Assembly (NCBI RefSeq): GCF_050947875.1
Contig: NC_134570.1
Location: 105,611,622 to 105,675,621, forward strand
DNA: 64,000 nt
DNA from: Dermacentor variabilis
Taxonomy: Eukaryota > Arthropoda > Arachnida > Ixodida > Ixodidae
Direction of reading: 5' to 3'
The translations under genes were made by a program, and so were the position numbers. This document shows, in pieces, positions 33,664 to 44,891 of the stretch. Positions within the stretch are counted from its first letter, which is position 1. Each line of letters starts with the position of its first letter. Below the pieces are notes generated by a model. That model worked only from the letters and a program-made list of their open reading frames with translations, ran no database searches and was not told the DNA's origin.

Positions 33664-33832
33664 CGTGTTGTGGCTTTGCCGTAGCGCTGCCATAGGGCGC
33701 GGGATCAAATCCCTGCCACGGCGGCCACATTTCGATGGGGGTGAAATGCAGAAATGCTCGTGTACATTGCATTGAGTCCGGATTGCACTTAATCCGGATT
33801 GCACCATAATTTGGCACGTAAAACCCCAGAGT
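33664..33832 (+). mobile_element. Degenerate tRNA-derived SINE
   Basis: The B-box-like GGGATCAAATCCC is followed by CACGGCGGCCACATTTCGAT, GGGGGTGAAATGC, CTCGTGTAC and a tail TTTGGCACGTAAAACCCCA, the same order as the SINE at 23274-23525. The CACGTTAAAGAACCCC block is replaced by a local duplication of TCCGGATTGCAC. Confidence 0.7.
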
Positions 33833-33904
33833 TCTTTTTTCGGCGAAGCTATTAGCCTCTAGTTGGTCGGGATTTTTCGTGGCATGCTCACCCAGAACAT
33901 GGCA

Positions 33905-34110
33905 GCTGGAAAGGGGGTTTGTGTTCGAGCTTCCGCGTAACATAACTGTTTTCTCGTATATTCGAATTGCAATACGATGCTTTCATGTCTGCAATTCGTG
34001 TGTAAGTCGTACTTTACGAATTTTCTAGCGCATTTTACTTTGTGAAATTAAACTACTTCAATAAGGCACTTGCGCCAGCCGGATGGCCTACTAGGATGAA
34101 CATGTATGCT
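33905..34110 (+). repeat. Dispersed repeat T, copy 2
   Basis: Matches 10555-10760 and 51230-51440: TTCCGCGTAACATAA, TTTTCTCGTATATTCGAATT, GTACTTTACGAATTTTCT and CATTTTACTTTGTGAAATT. Confidence 0.65.
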
Positions 34111-36120
34111 GTGCTGCCGGTACGGCGTCTTTACAATCCACTCTTTTTTTATGTTCCTGAGCTGCCCTTTGCCGCACGCCGCTGGAAACGTTTTGGAAGG
34201 GTACCGGGGCTTTCGCAGGTTGATTTGTGTACCTGCGTCCATGTTGAGTGTGCGTCGGTTGTGCGTTTTGTGGATCGCGATTAATTATTAGTGGCTTCTC
34301 CGGGCCAACATCTGGTTCCTGGAAATCATGTAGCACTCATTGACGACTGGGTGATCAGGCCTGAGTGCGCTGTTGTGCTAACAGCGTGGCCGAGAAAGGT
34401 ACGCCGAGTTCCGTCTGCCGACGCGGTTGCCTTGGAGTTTGTTATCGCTGATGTCTCCTCTTGCACCTCGCTTTTTTGTGTTCCTATTGCACGATCATTA
34501 CATATTTCGCAAACTCAAGAAGCCTACGAACGCAGCCTTCCGCGTTGTATTTGCAAAATCGGTGCAAAATTTGTTTACATCGACGTATACAGCAACAGAT
34601 CGTTGCTGGCTTCGGATATCGTGGACACGGCGCCTCACTGATATGGAATGAGGTCAAAACGTAGCAAAACATACATATCTGCGTATATGAGCCGCGTTGT
34701 TCCACCCTGAGACGAGTCAATATGAACGGCCAAGACGCTTAAACGGCAACTGCTATCCAGACATATATATTACGGGATGTTATTACTGATTATCGCTTTT
34801 CTTTACCTTCATCATACTTGCAGTTTGCGGGTGCCATAAAGTATTATTGGAGACAGCTGTGCTCCGCATAAGCGCTCACTTATAGGCCGTGTAGTTCTCT
34901 CGCGAAAACGCGGATGCCGTCGTTGACACCCTTGGTAATTGAGCGAGTTTGGTGCTGCCGTAGCGAATGCACTGTCTCTTAATTCTTTCCCCTTTGACGC
35001 AGGAGTAAGCAGTTCTCTGGAATTAAGAAATGTGTCAGCATAACAACACGTACAGACCGACACATCTAGCAAATGCGACCGGCAGCCTTCGGGAACAGCC
35101 GTGACGTATACGTATACGGATGTTGCCATAGCGCTGTGTCGCCGCTGATTGGGGACGCTCCGTGCGAAGTGAGCAGTAATTGATATCTAATCGCTACATT
35201 GTCACAACTGAACAAAAAAGCAGTTTCTTTCGTCGTAACAGTTTATCTTTAAGTTCAGGTTCATCGGTATAGCGCACGCACGAATTCGACAGGGCTAGGC
35301 CTAACCCAACCTTCGCTAAACAGGATCAACATTGGCTAAAACTTCATGGGCACGGCTTGAGAGGACGGGAGCTTGGGGATTTCAGTTTAGAAGGCACGTT
35401 TCGACTCAAGGCACTGCGGCTATCGCGTTGTAGGTTCGATAGCCGATCGCATGTGGTTCGGTCGAGGGATCATGGTCGGCACGCTGATTTTGTAGGTGCC
35501 ATCGACAAGAAAGCCCGTCGCGCTACGACAATTCGCGCCCGTCGGTTGCGTCGTTGTCGGCTTATTAGGATAAAACTGTCTCAGCGACACACTGTGCTGA
35601 ATAGTTAACGTCAGCATCTTGTCGGTGTCGTATCGACCCAGTGTTACCGCGACTTAAACGAGTATCCGAAGCCAGGCACGCGCTGCCACCACCAGCAAGA
35701 AAGGGGCGACGCTGCAAGAAGGCTTCGTCAGCAACGTGATGTTTTTGAAGTGTCGCCAAAGTGAAGCGCAGGGGCCTATCAATAAATTTGCTAGCCATCA
35801 ATGCAAGACAGAAATTACGTAGTACACGGTGCAGTCCGGACGAAGCCCTGACCACTTGTTTTAAAGTGGAGATGCACTCAGCACGTTGTCACCATGCACC
35901 GCACCGACGTATAGCTATATACTAGTATAGCTATATACCAGTGGACACGGCATGAGTATTTGCTGCAGTGCGCGTCTGCGCGCATCTTTTTCGAGGGACT
36001 TTCCCCCGATATCAGGCCGCGCGTCGCTTCGAAAACGTTTCGAGACTAATCCGCTATAGGGCAGGGCGTATGCGCCGTCGCGCCGTGAAAAAGGCGGATT
36101 GCTAAGTACAGCGGGGCATG
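34111..36120. other. 2-kb stretch without a recognised gene
   Basis: The largest open frames (34291-34641, 34812-35129, 35565-35855) have no domain I recognise. A direct repeat TATAGCTATATAC occurs twice at about 35911-35940, itself nearly palindromic. The region is probably decayed transposon sequence. Confidence 0.4.
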
Positions 36121-37193
36121 GCATTTCCGTAGGCTCCCGAAGTTTGTGTGCCGGCACGAGTTAGAGTGGGTGCGAGAGAGAAAACCTGGGGGCTTTTGCT
36201 CCTTGAATATCGTACTTTGCCTGGGTACTACGGGGAAGACGTTTCTTTGCTGTGTTGTATGCGTTTGTTCCTACATGCATGGCGTCATTGTAAAGTGGGG
36301 TCCAGTTTGTCTACCGGCGCGGTGAACCAGATAGAGCAGTGGGCACTCATGGCCCATTTTGTGATTGTTGTGTCTAAAGGCACGCCGGACGTACGCGAAT
36401 TCCAGAAGCTAAAGGTACGTCGGACAGACTTTCTCGCGCCTGTGGGGCGTGTTCTGAGCCAGTCATGCCGGTTTATACCTTTCTCGCGCTTTAGGGCGCT
36501 TTACTTTCAAAATAACATCGCTGATTTTCCCGGAGGAAGAGTAGGGGCCGTAGTGCTAGTCTACTTTCCTGGAGCAGAATCTTCGCTCGAGCCTGGTTTT
36601 TCGTATGCTGCTGTCCGTGACTTTTCAGGAGCATTTTTCAATGCTCCCCTTTGAGCGAAATAAACCTATTCGTGCACAAAGATGTGGGAAAATCGGTAAG
36701 CGGAAGCCGCGGAGCTAGCGAAACGGAAGCAAAGCGGGCACGTCCGACGTATCTTTAACCTGGCGTGAGCGACGATACTGCTCCAAGTGAGCAGGCCTGG
36801 CGTCTAAAGTACGCTCCCTACTGCTCTCCCGGGAAAATCAGTGATGTTATTTTGAAGGTAGAGCGCCGGAGGCGCGTGAGGGTCTGTACGGCGTACCTCC
36901 AGACACAGCGAACACCAAATGGGGCGTCAGTGCCCACTGCTTCACCTGGTTCACCGCGCCGGCAGGCAGCGCCGGAGCGTTAATGAACTCGCTCATGGGC
37001 CTGGCCCGCATGCGTCCTCAGTCCGCTATGCCGGCACGCCTAGGGACAAAAGCTTGCGAAACGACCGAACAAGCTTATTCTCCGTAGTACCTAAGCAGAG
37101 TCAGATATTCAAAGCGCAAAAGCGCCAAATTTTCTCTCTCGCACCCGCTCTTACTCGCGCCTGCGCACAAACATTGGGCATCTCCGGAAATAC
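36121..37193. mobile_element. 1.1-kb palindromic element built from family R
   Basis: The left arm (GCATTTCCGTAGG, GTTTGTGTGCCGG, GGGTGCGAGAGAGAAAA, GCTTTTGCTCCTTGAATAT, GCGCGGTGAACCAG, AAAATAACATCGCTGATTTT) is repeated inverted in the right arm. The inverted counterparts include AAAATCAGTGATGTTATTTT, CTGGTTCACCGCGC, ATTTTCTCTCTCGCACCC and CATCTCCGGAAAT. The arms reach almost to the centre near 36650. The right arm holds roughly 100 bp more than the left. Confidence 0.75.
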
Positions 37194-37224
37194 CACACCT
37201 CAGGTGCCTCAGGGTACTTACAAG

Positions 37225-38622
37225 TAGAGTGTACTAGTAAAATAGTCACCATTACACAGTACTAGCAGAACGAGTCTCATTTCAGGAATCGGCAGCCGTT
37301 TGTGCGCATGCGCGAGTACAAAAGGGTGTGAGAGAGAAAATGTGGGGGCTTTTGCTCCTTGAATGTCTGGTTTGCATAGGTACTACGGAGGAGAAGTTTC
37401 TTTGTTAGTCTTAAGGCCAGAATACATGGAGCGAACTTTCACGACGAAGTTCGGGCGGCAGAAAATCTGCCACGCCTCGACGCCGTATGTTCGTCGGGCT
37501 GCGCTACATGGAGCGAAGACACGGCGGCCGCCGCCGGTGAGTCGCTGCGTTGTTATCGGTGTGGCTAGGCAGTTTAATTCGCGCTAAGCCACTACTTCAA
37601 ATATAGACGAGGCAAATGCGCTGTAGTGAAACACATGAAACAAAAAAAAAGAACTTTAACGACAACTATTATCGCTTTTGAATTGCGGAACACTCTAAAA
37701 ACGCGTAAAATTTTGTTTAGAAATGATTTCTAATGTTTTTTATGTGTTTGAGACATTCATGTGCCGAGGTAGTTTAAAGAAAGCGGCGATGCTATGCGTT
37801 GTGGCAACACTGGGCGGGTAAACAACTTTCACCTTTCTAACCCCGCGGCTCTGTTCTGTGGCTCAACGCGCGCGCGGCCGAAGCAAGCAGACCCGAAAGT
37901 AGCGCACGTGAGCTTGTCTAACCATGGCTGTTATTAAATTATTAACCGCTTTGGATGCCATGAATACGAAAAGCGGGAGACCGGCGTGAACGATAGAGCG
38001 GGATCGGAATACACGGACAAGCGGGGAATGCCTAGCCGGAAGTCGGGGCGGATAGTGAGACCTGATTAGGCTCGCTTTGGGGCGCCGCTCGTTTGCCGCT
38101 TCCGGTATCGTCGCCGCCCGACGAACTTTTCTGCGCCAGCTGGATCGGCGGCGAACGACGTTTTCTTCGCCGCCGCGCGTCGCGCGTACGCCGCCGGGCG
38201 TCGAACGCCGACTATTCGTCGCATATTCGCTCCATGTATTCTGGCCTTTAAATGCGTTTGTCCCTAGGCGTGCCGGCACTGCGGTGTTGGTTCGTGTGCG
38301 TGTGGTGATGCGCTATCCACTAGTTTTCCTCGTGCGTCTGCTTGGACGTTGCTGGTGCAGTGCAATGGCGTGGACAGTTGTCGACAAGGCTGCACGCGCT
38401 GGCCATGCCCATGCGCAGTTTGTTTACGCTCAGACGCTGGCTGCCGGCATGGTGAACCAGGTGAAGCAGTGAGCACTGACGCCACATTTGGTGATAGGAA
38501 CACGCATCACTTGCATTGCGGCGTATCCGATGCACGTGAAGCAACTTACATTGCTTAGGAAACGCTTTGCAAGGGTTGTGCGCATGCCTTTGTCAACGCT
38601 GCCGAAAGCCGCGTCATTTAGT
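37225..38622 (+). repeat. Family R, left long inverted arm (interrupted by a MITE)
   Basis: Starts AAGTAGAGTGTACTAG, then GTCTCATTTCAGGAATCG and GCAGCCGTTTGTGCGCATGC, and ends GCCGAAAGCCGCGTCATTT. The complement of the whole, in reverse order, is found at 49442-51135. Net length without the 834-bp MITE is about 560 bp. A short frame reading AMAWTVVDKAARAG sits at about 38365 in both arms, but no protein is recognised. Confidence 0.75.
37414..38247. mobile_element. PIF/Harbinger-type MITE
   Basis: Perfect inverted ends AGGCCAGAATACATGGAGCG / CGCTCCATGTATTCTGGCCT, with TTA on each side (37411-37413, 38248-38250). The 3-bp TTA target duplication is characteristic of PIF/Harbinger. The interior is GC-rich near the ends (CGCCGCGCG tracts) and AT-rich in the middle. 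No transposase. It splits the R-family arm cleanly (TTAGTC|...|AATGCGTTTGTCCC). Confidence 0.85.
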
Positions 38623-38628
38623 TTTCAA

Positions 38629-39010
38629 CGACGCTGAAGCATTCATGAAGGAAGTGGCTACGGCCACAGCGCAAAGGAAGAAGACGGCGGGGTGTTGGAG
38701 CCATGTGTTAGACGCCACAACAATAACGACGACACGGTAGGTTTTTGTAGCAGTTCAAAGGGAATATTTCCGAAAACGCAAGTACTACGAGGTAAGACTT
38801 ACGCCGCAAACGTTACGCGGTGCGCGCACTTGTCCGAAATAACTCGGTGAAACACAGAGTGACTGTGGTCATGCGACGCGGAATGAGAAGCACGAATATA
38901 TTTGTCGATGTGCGTCCATATGCCTTCAAACCATGTTTCAAACCATAAACGCTTCCTGCTGCCACTCGCAGGGTTTGCATTCGCCTGAGGAGGAATGACT
39001 GTACGCTACC
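38629..39010 (+). repeat. Inner inverted repeat, left arm
   Basis: Reads CGACGCTGAAGCATTCA, GGAAGAAGACGGCGGG, CACAACAATAACGAC, GCCGCAAACGTTACGCGGTG, GCGGAATGAGAAGCACG. The same blocks occur inverted and in reverse order at 43684-44036. The arm is about 380 bp. Confidence 0.8.
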
Positions 39011-39070
39011 ATTAAACGGAAACAAAACAAATACATTAGAATAAATGTAGACCAATTGGGGGGGAAGCGG

Positions 39071-39143
39071 TGCAGCGGTGGCGTAGAGGTAGAACACCCG
39101 CCTCGCGTGAAAGACGTCCGTGGTTCGAATCCCGGTGCCGCGG
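39071..39143 (+). promoter_or_regulatory. tRNA-like Pol III promoter at the head of a LINE
   Basis: The A box TGGCGTAGAGG (39079-39089) fits TRGYNNARNNG exactly. The B box GGTTCGAATCC (39122-39132) fits GWTCRANNC. The spacing of 32 bp between the boxes is tRNA-like. The flanks GCAGCGG and GTGCCGCGG can form only an imperfect acceptor stem and the anticodon arm is degenerate, so this is not a functional tRNA gene. It sits about 110 bp before the LINE 5'UTR text and about 370 bp before the endonuclease frame. Confidence 0.75.
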
Positions 39144-42100
39144 AATTTCCCACCGGATTTTTAAAAAAAAATCCGTGTGTTGATAAAATTGCCTAAACAG
39201 GCCTGGACTGTGGCTTGATCCCGGTGACCAGAACCGGTAACGCACTCCCTCACCAAAGCAGGATTGGCCACCATGGTGCAGTACTTGGCCACAACCTCCT
39301 ATATGAACACAACAATCGAACCCCGGCCCTCAGTCCCCAGCAGCTGCGAAGAAACTGACCACGGCGGCGGTCAGATCTGCGACGCAGCAGAGGGTGCTAA
39401 GAATCCCTGGCTCCGGACAGGTCGCCATTGGAATATGAATGAACCTGGCAACGTTTAACGCTACAACGTTATCTAGTGAGGCGAGTCTAGCAGTGCTATT
39501 GGAGGAATTAGAGGGCAGTAAATGGGATATAATAGGGCTCACTGAAGTTAGGAGGCCAGAAGAAGCATATACAGTGCTAAAAAGCGGGCACGTCCTGTGC
39601 TACCGGGGCTTAGCGGAGAGGCGAGAACTAGGAGTCGGATTCCTAATTAGTAAGAATATAGCTGGTAACATACAGGAATTCTATAGCATTAACGAGAGGG
39701 TGGGAGGTCTTGTCGTGAAACTTAATCCAGTCATGATGACCAGGAAGTCGAAAGCTTCTATGAAGACGTGGAATCGGTGATGGGTAGAGTGAAAACGAAA
39801 TACACTATACTGATGGGCGACTTCAATGCCAAGGTAGGCAAGAAGCAGGCTGGAGACAAGGCAGGGGGGAATATGGCATAGGCACTAGGAATAGCAGGGG
39901 AGGGTTATTAGTAGAGTTTGCGGAACAGAATAATATGCGGCTAATGAATACCTTCTTCCGCAAGCGGGATAGCCGAAAGTGGACGTGGAGAAGCCCGAAT
40001 GGTGAGACTAGAAATGAAATGGACTTCATACTCTGCGCTAACCCTGGCATCATACAAGATGTGGACGTGCTCAGCAAGGTGCGCTGCAGTGACCATAGAA
40101 TGGTAAGAACTCGAATAAGCCTAGACTTGAGGAGGGAACGGAAGCAGCTGGTACATAAGAAGTCGATCAATGAGTTAGCGGTAAGAGGGAAACTAGATGA
40201 ATTCCAGATCAAGCTACAGAACAGGTATTCGGCTTTAACTCAGGAAGACGACCTTAGTGTTGAAGCAATGAACGACAATCTTGTGGGCATCATTAAGGAG
40301 TGTGCAATAGAAGTCGGTGGTAACTTCGTTAGATAGGATACCAGTAAGCTATCGCAGGAGACAAAAGATCTGATCAAGAAACGCCAATGTATGAAAGCCT
40401 CTAACCCTACAGCTAGAATAGAACTGGCAGAACTTTCGAAGTTAATCAACAAGCGTAAGACAGCTGACATAATATGGATAGAATTCAAAATGCTCTCAGG
40501 AAGGGAGGAAGCCTAAAAAGAGTGAAGAAGAAACTAGGAATTGGCAAGAATCAGATATATGCGTTAAGAAACAAAGCCGGCAATATATTTACTAATATGG
40601 ATGAGACAGTTCAAGTGGCTGAGGAGTTCTATTGAGATTTGTACAGTACCAGTGGTACCCACGACGATAATGGAAGAGAGAATAGTCTAGGTAACGCCGG
40701 TAGAAGTAAAGAAAGCCTTGGGAACTATGCAAAGGGGGAAGGCAGCTGGGGAGGATCAGGTAACAACAGATTTGTTGAAGGATGGTGGACAGATTGTTCT
40801 AGAGAAACTGGCCACCCTGTATACGCAATGCCTCATGACCTCGAGCGTACCGGAATCTTGGAAGAACGCTAACATAATCCTAATCCATAAGAAAGGGGAC
40901 GCCAAAGACTTGAAAAATTATAGACCGATCAGCTTACTGTCCGTTGCCTACAAACTATTTACTAAGGTAATCGCAAATAGAATCAGGCACACCTTAGACT
41001 TCTGTCAAGCAAAGAACCAGGCAGGATTCCGTAAAGGCTACTCAACAATAGATCATATTCACACTATCAATCAGGTGATAGAGAAATGTGCGGAATATAA
41101 CCAACCCTTATATATAGCTTTAATTTATTACGAGAAAGCGTTTGATTCTGTCGAAACGTCAGCAGTCATAGAGGCATCACGGAATCAGGGTGTAGACGAG
41201 CCGTATATAAAAATACTGAAAGGTATCTATAGCGGCTCCACAGCCACCGTAGTCCTCCATAAAGAAAGCAACAAAATCCCAATAAAGAAAGGCGTCAGGC
41301 AGGAAGATACGATCTCTCCAATGCTATTCACAGCGTGTTTACAGGAGGTATTTAGAGACCTGGATTGCGAAGAATGGGGGATAAAAGTTAATGGAGAATA
41401 CCTTAGTAACTTGCGATTCGCTGATGATATTGCCTTGCTTAGTAATGCAGGGGACCAATTGCAATGCATGCTCACTGACCTGGAGAGGCAAAGCAGAAGA
41501 GTAGGTCTAAAAATTAATATGCAGAAAACTAAAGTAATGTTTAACAATCTCGAAAGAGAACAGCAATTTACAATAGGTAGTGAGGCACTGGAAGTGGTAA
41601 GGGAATACATCTACTTAGGGCAGGTAGTTTTGGCGGATCCGGATTATGAGACTGAAATAATCAGAAGAATAAGAATAGGATTGGGTGCGTTTGGCACGCA
41701 TTCTCAGATCATGAACAACAGGTTGTCCTTATCACTCAAGAGAAAAGTGTATAGCAGCTGTGTCTTACCAGTACTCACGTACGGGGCAGAAACCTGGAGG
41801 CTTACGAAAAGGGTTCTCCTTAAATTGAGGACGACGCAACGAGCTATGGAAAGAAGAATGATGGATGTAACGTTAAGGGATAAGAAAAGAGCAGATTGGG
41901 TGAGGGAACAAACGTGAGTTAATGATATCTTAGTTGAAATCAAGAAAAAGAAATGGGCATGGGCAGGACACGTAATGATGAGGGTAGATGACCGATGGTC
42001 ATTAAGAGTTACGGAATGGATTCCAAGGAAGGGAAGCGTAGCAGAGGGCGGCAGAAAGTTAGGTGAGCGGATGAGATTAAGAAGTCTGCAGGGACATCAT

Positions 42101-42195
42101 GGCCACAATTAGTACATGACCGGAGTAGTTGGAGAAGTATGGGAGAGGCCTTTGCCCTGCAGTGGGCGTAACCAGGCTGATGATGATGATTATGA
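39144..42195 (+). pseudogene. RTE-type LINE relic (endonuclease + reverse transcriptase)
   Basis: From 39439 the frame reads MNLATFNATTLSSE and continues with apurinic endonuclease motifs: IIGLTEVR, MGDFNAKVG (about 39813) and SDHRMVRTRI (about 40089). Frameshifts near 39728 and 39880, TAG at 40334 and more breaks near 40500 follow. The frame 40718-41917 (399 codons) is the RT: NIILIHKKGD, YRPISLLSV, AGFRKGYSTIDHI, GVRQEDTISPMLF, FADDIALLSN and the thumb/C-terminal YGAETW region. Motif A reads ALIYYEKAFDS, where the family has D in place of the first Y (codon 41126-41128), so the enzyme is dead. The 3' end is a short (GAT)n tract at about 42179. Non-LTR elements of this kind are cytoplasmic/nuclear target-primed retrotransposons. 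Confidence 0.85.
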
Positions 42196-42251
42196 ACGGG
42201 GGGACTCTACCTAAACGCAGAGGTTGCTGCGATTTTTGAAAATTATGGAAA

Positions 42252-42669
42252 AAAAACGAAAACCAATTTCTCATGACTTCAATGCATTGCATCTGTGTAA
42301 TGCGGTGAAGCATACAGCGTATTGCAGTGAGGCGAAGTGAACATTTGTGCGCGTACTAAGGGTAAGCAACATCTCCGGTGTTACCCGAAGCCTCTGCGCT
42401 GAAGCATACAGCTGTAGTGAAGCCACGGGAGAATTTGCGCATACTTGAGATAATAATACGTTGCTTACACCTAGTACACATGCAAATTCTCACTTCGCTT
42501 CACTGCAATACGCTGTGTACTTCACCGCGGAGACCTCGGGTGGGCACCTGAGGTGATATTACACTTGGTAAGCGCGCAAATTCTTACTTCGCTTCACTGC
42601 AATAGACTGTATGCTTCACCGCATAACACATTTCCATCGCGTTGAAACCATGACAAATTACCGTTTTTC
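42252..42669. repeat. Foldback element with about 100-bp arms
   Basis: The left arm (TAATGCGGTGAAGCATACAG, GTATTGCAGTGAGGCGAAGT) reappears inverted at 42560-42669 (ACTTCGCTTCACTGCAATAG, CTGTATGCTTCACCGCAT). A third inverted copy of the same core lies near 42490-42530. Confidence 0.7.
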
Positions 42670-42671
42670 TT

Positions 42672-43500
42672 TTATTGCGACAGCAATTACATGGACACTC
42701 CAGGCACATTTCTGCCGTTGTCGTCGGCGTCACCTTGAGGTTCCGCATGAGTGAAAGCGTGTGAGGTAAGCCGGCGAACGCGGCTCAATCTCGCGTGCGC
42801 GATCGAGGAATGCGGCCTGTGGATTCGTGCGCTCTCCTGCCGCGCGCGAAGAAGGGGTGTCAGGAGAGGGGCGTTCTTTTACGGTGGCTGCAAGAGTCCC
42901 TCGATATTGGAGATAACCCTGGCGTCTTCTGCGGCGCTGGCCAAACGAATCACGGACGCCGTAGTAGACGTCTTTGGCGGACGCCGTAGGGACGCGTTGC
43001 CGGCTCTCGTGTGTCTTGAAAGCGATCTGCGACGCGGCCAAAGTGCACGCCCGCGCGGGCCTCATCTTCAAAGCAATCTGCAATGTTTGCAGAGTGCGCG
43101 TAGTGCGCGGTAGCTTCGTATGGACTGTGCTTTCGACGTTTCGCTCGCGTTGAAGCGAGAGATGTATGTAGGTCAATTCGCTTGCTGCTGCGATTCCTCA
43201 CTCAAGAATTTAGACAGCAAGTTTCCGCGCTCATCGAGCGAGATGTGTTGATGTTTATCTGTGTGAGCGTGACTCCGTGCTGGTTGATTTAGTGAAAACA
43301 CATTGGCGTGCCGGTTGACTTAAATCCATGGTAGAATGTGTAAGCGCGACTGAACAAGGACGTTGAAAGAAGCAGACACACAAAGACAGCGCTGTCTCTG
43401 TGTGTTTGTTTCTACGTCCTCGTTGAGTCACGCTTACACATTCCATCATTGTTAATTTAGTTATTAAGCGAATGTTTACAAGTTTATACCGCCGAAAAAA
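42672..43500 (+). repeat. Dispersed repeat V, copy 2 (longer)
   Basis: Starts TTATTGCGACAGCAATTACA and TGGACACTCCAGGC and includes two GCGATCTGC-type blocks (CTTGAAAGCGATCTGCGA, CAAAGCAATCTGCAATG), then GCGTTGAAGCGAGAG, shared with 30065-30245. The CTTGAAAGCGATCTGCGA block also recurs near 46140 and 46245. It is interrupted by the palindrome at 43328-43449. Confidence 0.6.
43328..43449. repeat. Near-perfect 120-bp palindrome
   Basis: The arms share GAATGTGTAAGCG.GACT.AAC.AGGACGT and meet at AGACAGCGCTGTCT in the centre (about 43387-43400). It interrupts the repeat V copy. Confidence 0.85.
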
Positions 43501-43683
43501 TTACTATCCTTACTTCGTACAGATATCCACTAATTTGTTATCGCAATCGGTGCTTCGCCTTTGTCCAGAACTTTTAAGAATCACAGCAAACTCTGTAAAC
43601 TAGTAGAGTTTCGCTCTTGCTCTACGTTTGTTCTAATAAGAGTCGAGACAATTACCTGATGTACACGTGCTTTTCCTTTAATC

Positions 43684-44036
43684 ACAGCGTACCGTCTTGA
43701 TCATCACGCCTCGCGAGTGGCAGTAGGAAGTGCTTACGGTTTGAAGTGCTTAAGGACGCACATCTGCAAATATATGCGTGCTTCTCATTCCGCATCGCAT
43801 GTGCTCAGTCAGTCTATGTGTCTCAGAATTATTTCGGATAAGTGCGCGCACCGCGTAACGTTTGCGGCGTACGCAGTCGTACTTGCGCTCTCGGAAATAT
43901 GCACTTTGAACTGCAACAAAAACTTACCGTTTTGTCGTTATTGTTGTGACCTCAGCACTTGGCTCCACCATCCCGCCGTCTTCTTCCTTTTCGGTGTGGC
44001 CATGCCCACTTTCCGCGTGAATGCTTCAGCGTCGTA
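43684..44036 (-). repeat. Inner inverted repeat, right arm
   Basis: The complement of 38629-39010, ending TGAATGCTTCAGCGTCG exactly at the edge of the truncated I/R1-type LINE. The high similarity over ~350 bp in inverted order makes this and 38629-39010 arms of one element or two inverted copies. Confidence 0.8.
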
Positions 44037-44891
44037 TCCCCGGGCTTCACCACAGCCTCTACGCTGACGACGTGACGTTATGGGCAGCGGCGGATGATCT
44101 ACAAACTCTTCAAGAGATCATGCAACGCGGCATCGACGTCGTACAAGCTTATGCGGAGTCGAGGGGCCTGACGTGCTCACCGGAAAAGTCCGAATACCTC
44201 CTGATCAAGCCCGGCAGAAGTAGCTGTCCCAGGGGATTACTACGGAGAAGGCGCTTCTTTGAACTTAGGGTCGGAGAACTTACCATCCCGGAGCGCCCCA
44301 GTATCAAAATATTGGGGCTAGACTAGAGAGCTGCGGGCTCATGTTAAAGAAACTCGAGAGGGCGACCAACTACACACTACAGCTCATTCGTCGGGTGGCT
44401 AATCGGCACCACGGCATGGGCGAGGGCGATCTGCTTCGACTTGTGCAGGCATACATAACCAGCAGAACTATGTACTCGACACCATATGTCAAACTCGCAG
44501 CCACGGACTTAGCCAAATTAAACACAATGATCAGACGAAGCACAAAGGCAGCCCTGGGCCTTCCGGACCACGCGGCCACTGCAAGGCTAGATTCCTTAGG
44601 CATGCACAACACGATCGAGGAGCTTAGACACTCATCACACAGCCCAAGTCTGTCGTCACTCGCTAACCCCGGCTGGCCGCACAGTCCTCCGGAAGCTCAG
44701 TCTCGAGGCTATCCCCGAGGTTACAGAGTACATGACGATTCCGCGAAAGGTCAGGGGGCATATTTATGCCCCACCTCTACGCCGCAACATGGACCCCGAG
44801 TTCAATCAGGGCCGTCGGCAGGCCCGTAATGAAGCCATTTGGCGACGCTACGGCGCGCAAGATGGAGTGGTCTATACAGACGACGCCAGCC
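44037..44891 (+). pseudogene. I/R1-type LINE relic, RT to RNase H start (fragment 1)
   Basis: Opens in the RT palm with HSLYADDVTLWAAADD (YADD at 44059-44070) and continues through RGLTCSPEKSEYLLIKPG. A stop/frameshift follows near 44324, then KKLERATNYTLQLIRRVANR, RLVQAYITSRTMYSTPY and LGLPDHAATARLDSLGMHNT, the RT thumb and connector of I/R1-group elements. At 44874 VVYTDDAS begins the RNase H domain (first catalytic Asp), where a large insert interrupts it. The 5' part is missing, cut at the inner inverted repeat. Confidence 0.8.
44883..44891. repeat. Target-site duplication ACGCCAGCC, left copy
   Basis: The identical 9-mer is at 48621-48629, on either side of the 3.7-kb insert. The LINE reading continues across it. 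Confidence 0.8.

Noticed and set aside
39071..39143. A functional tRNA gene
   Set aside because: The A and B boxes are good, but the acceptor stem pairs poorly, the anticodon stem is degenerate and the sequence continues into LINE-associated text.
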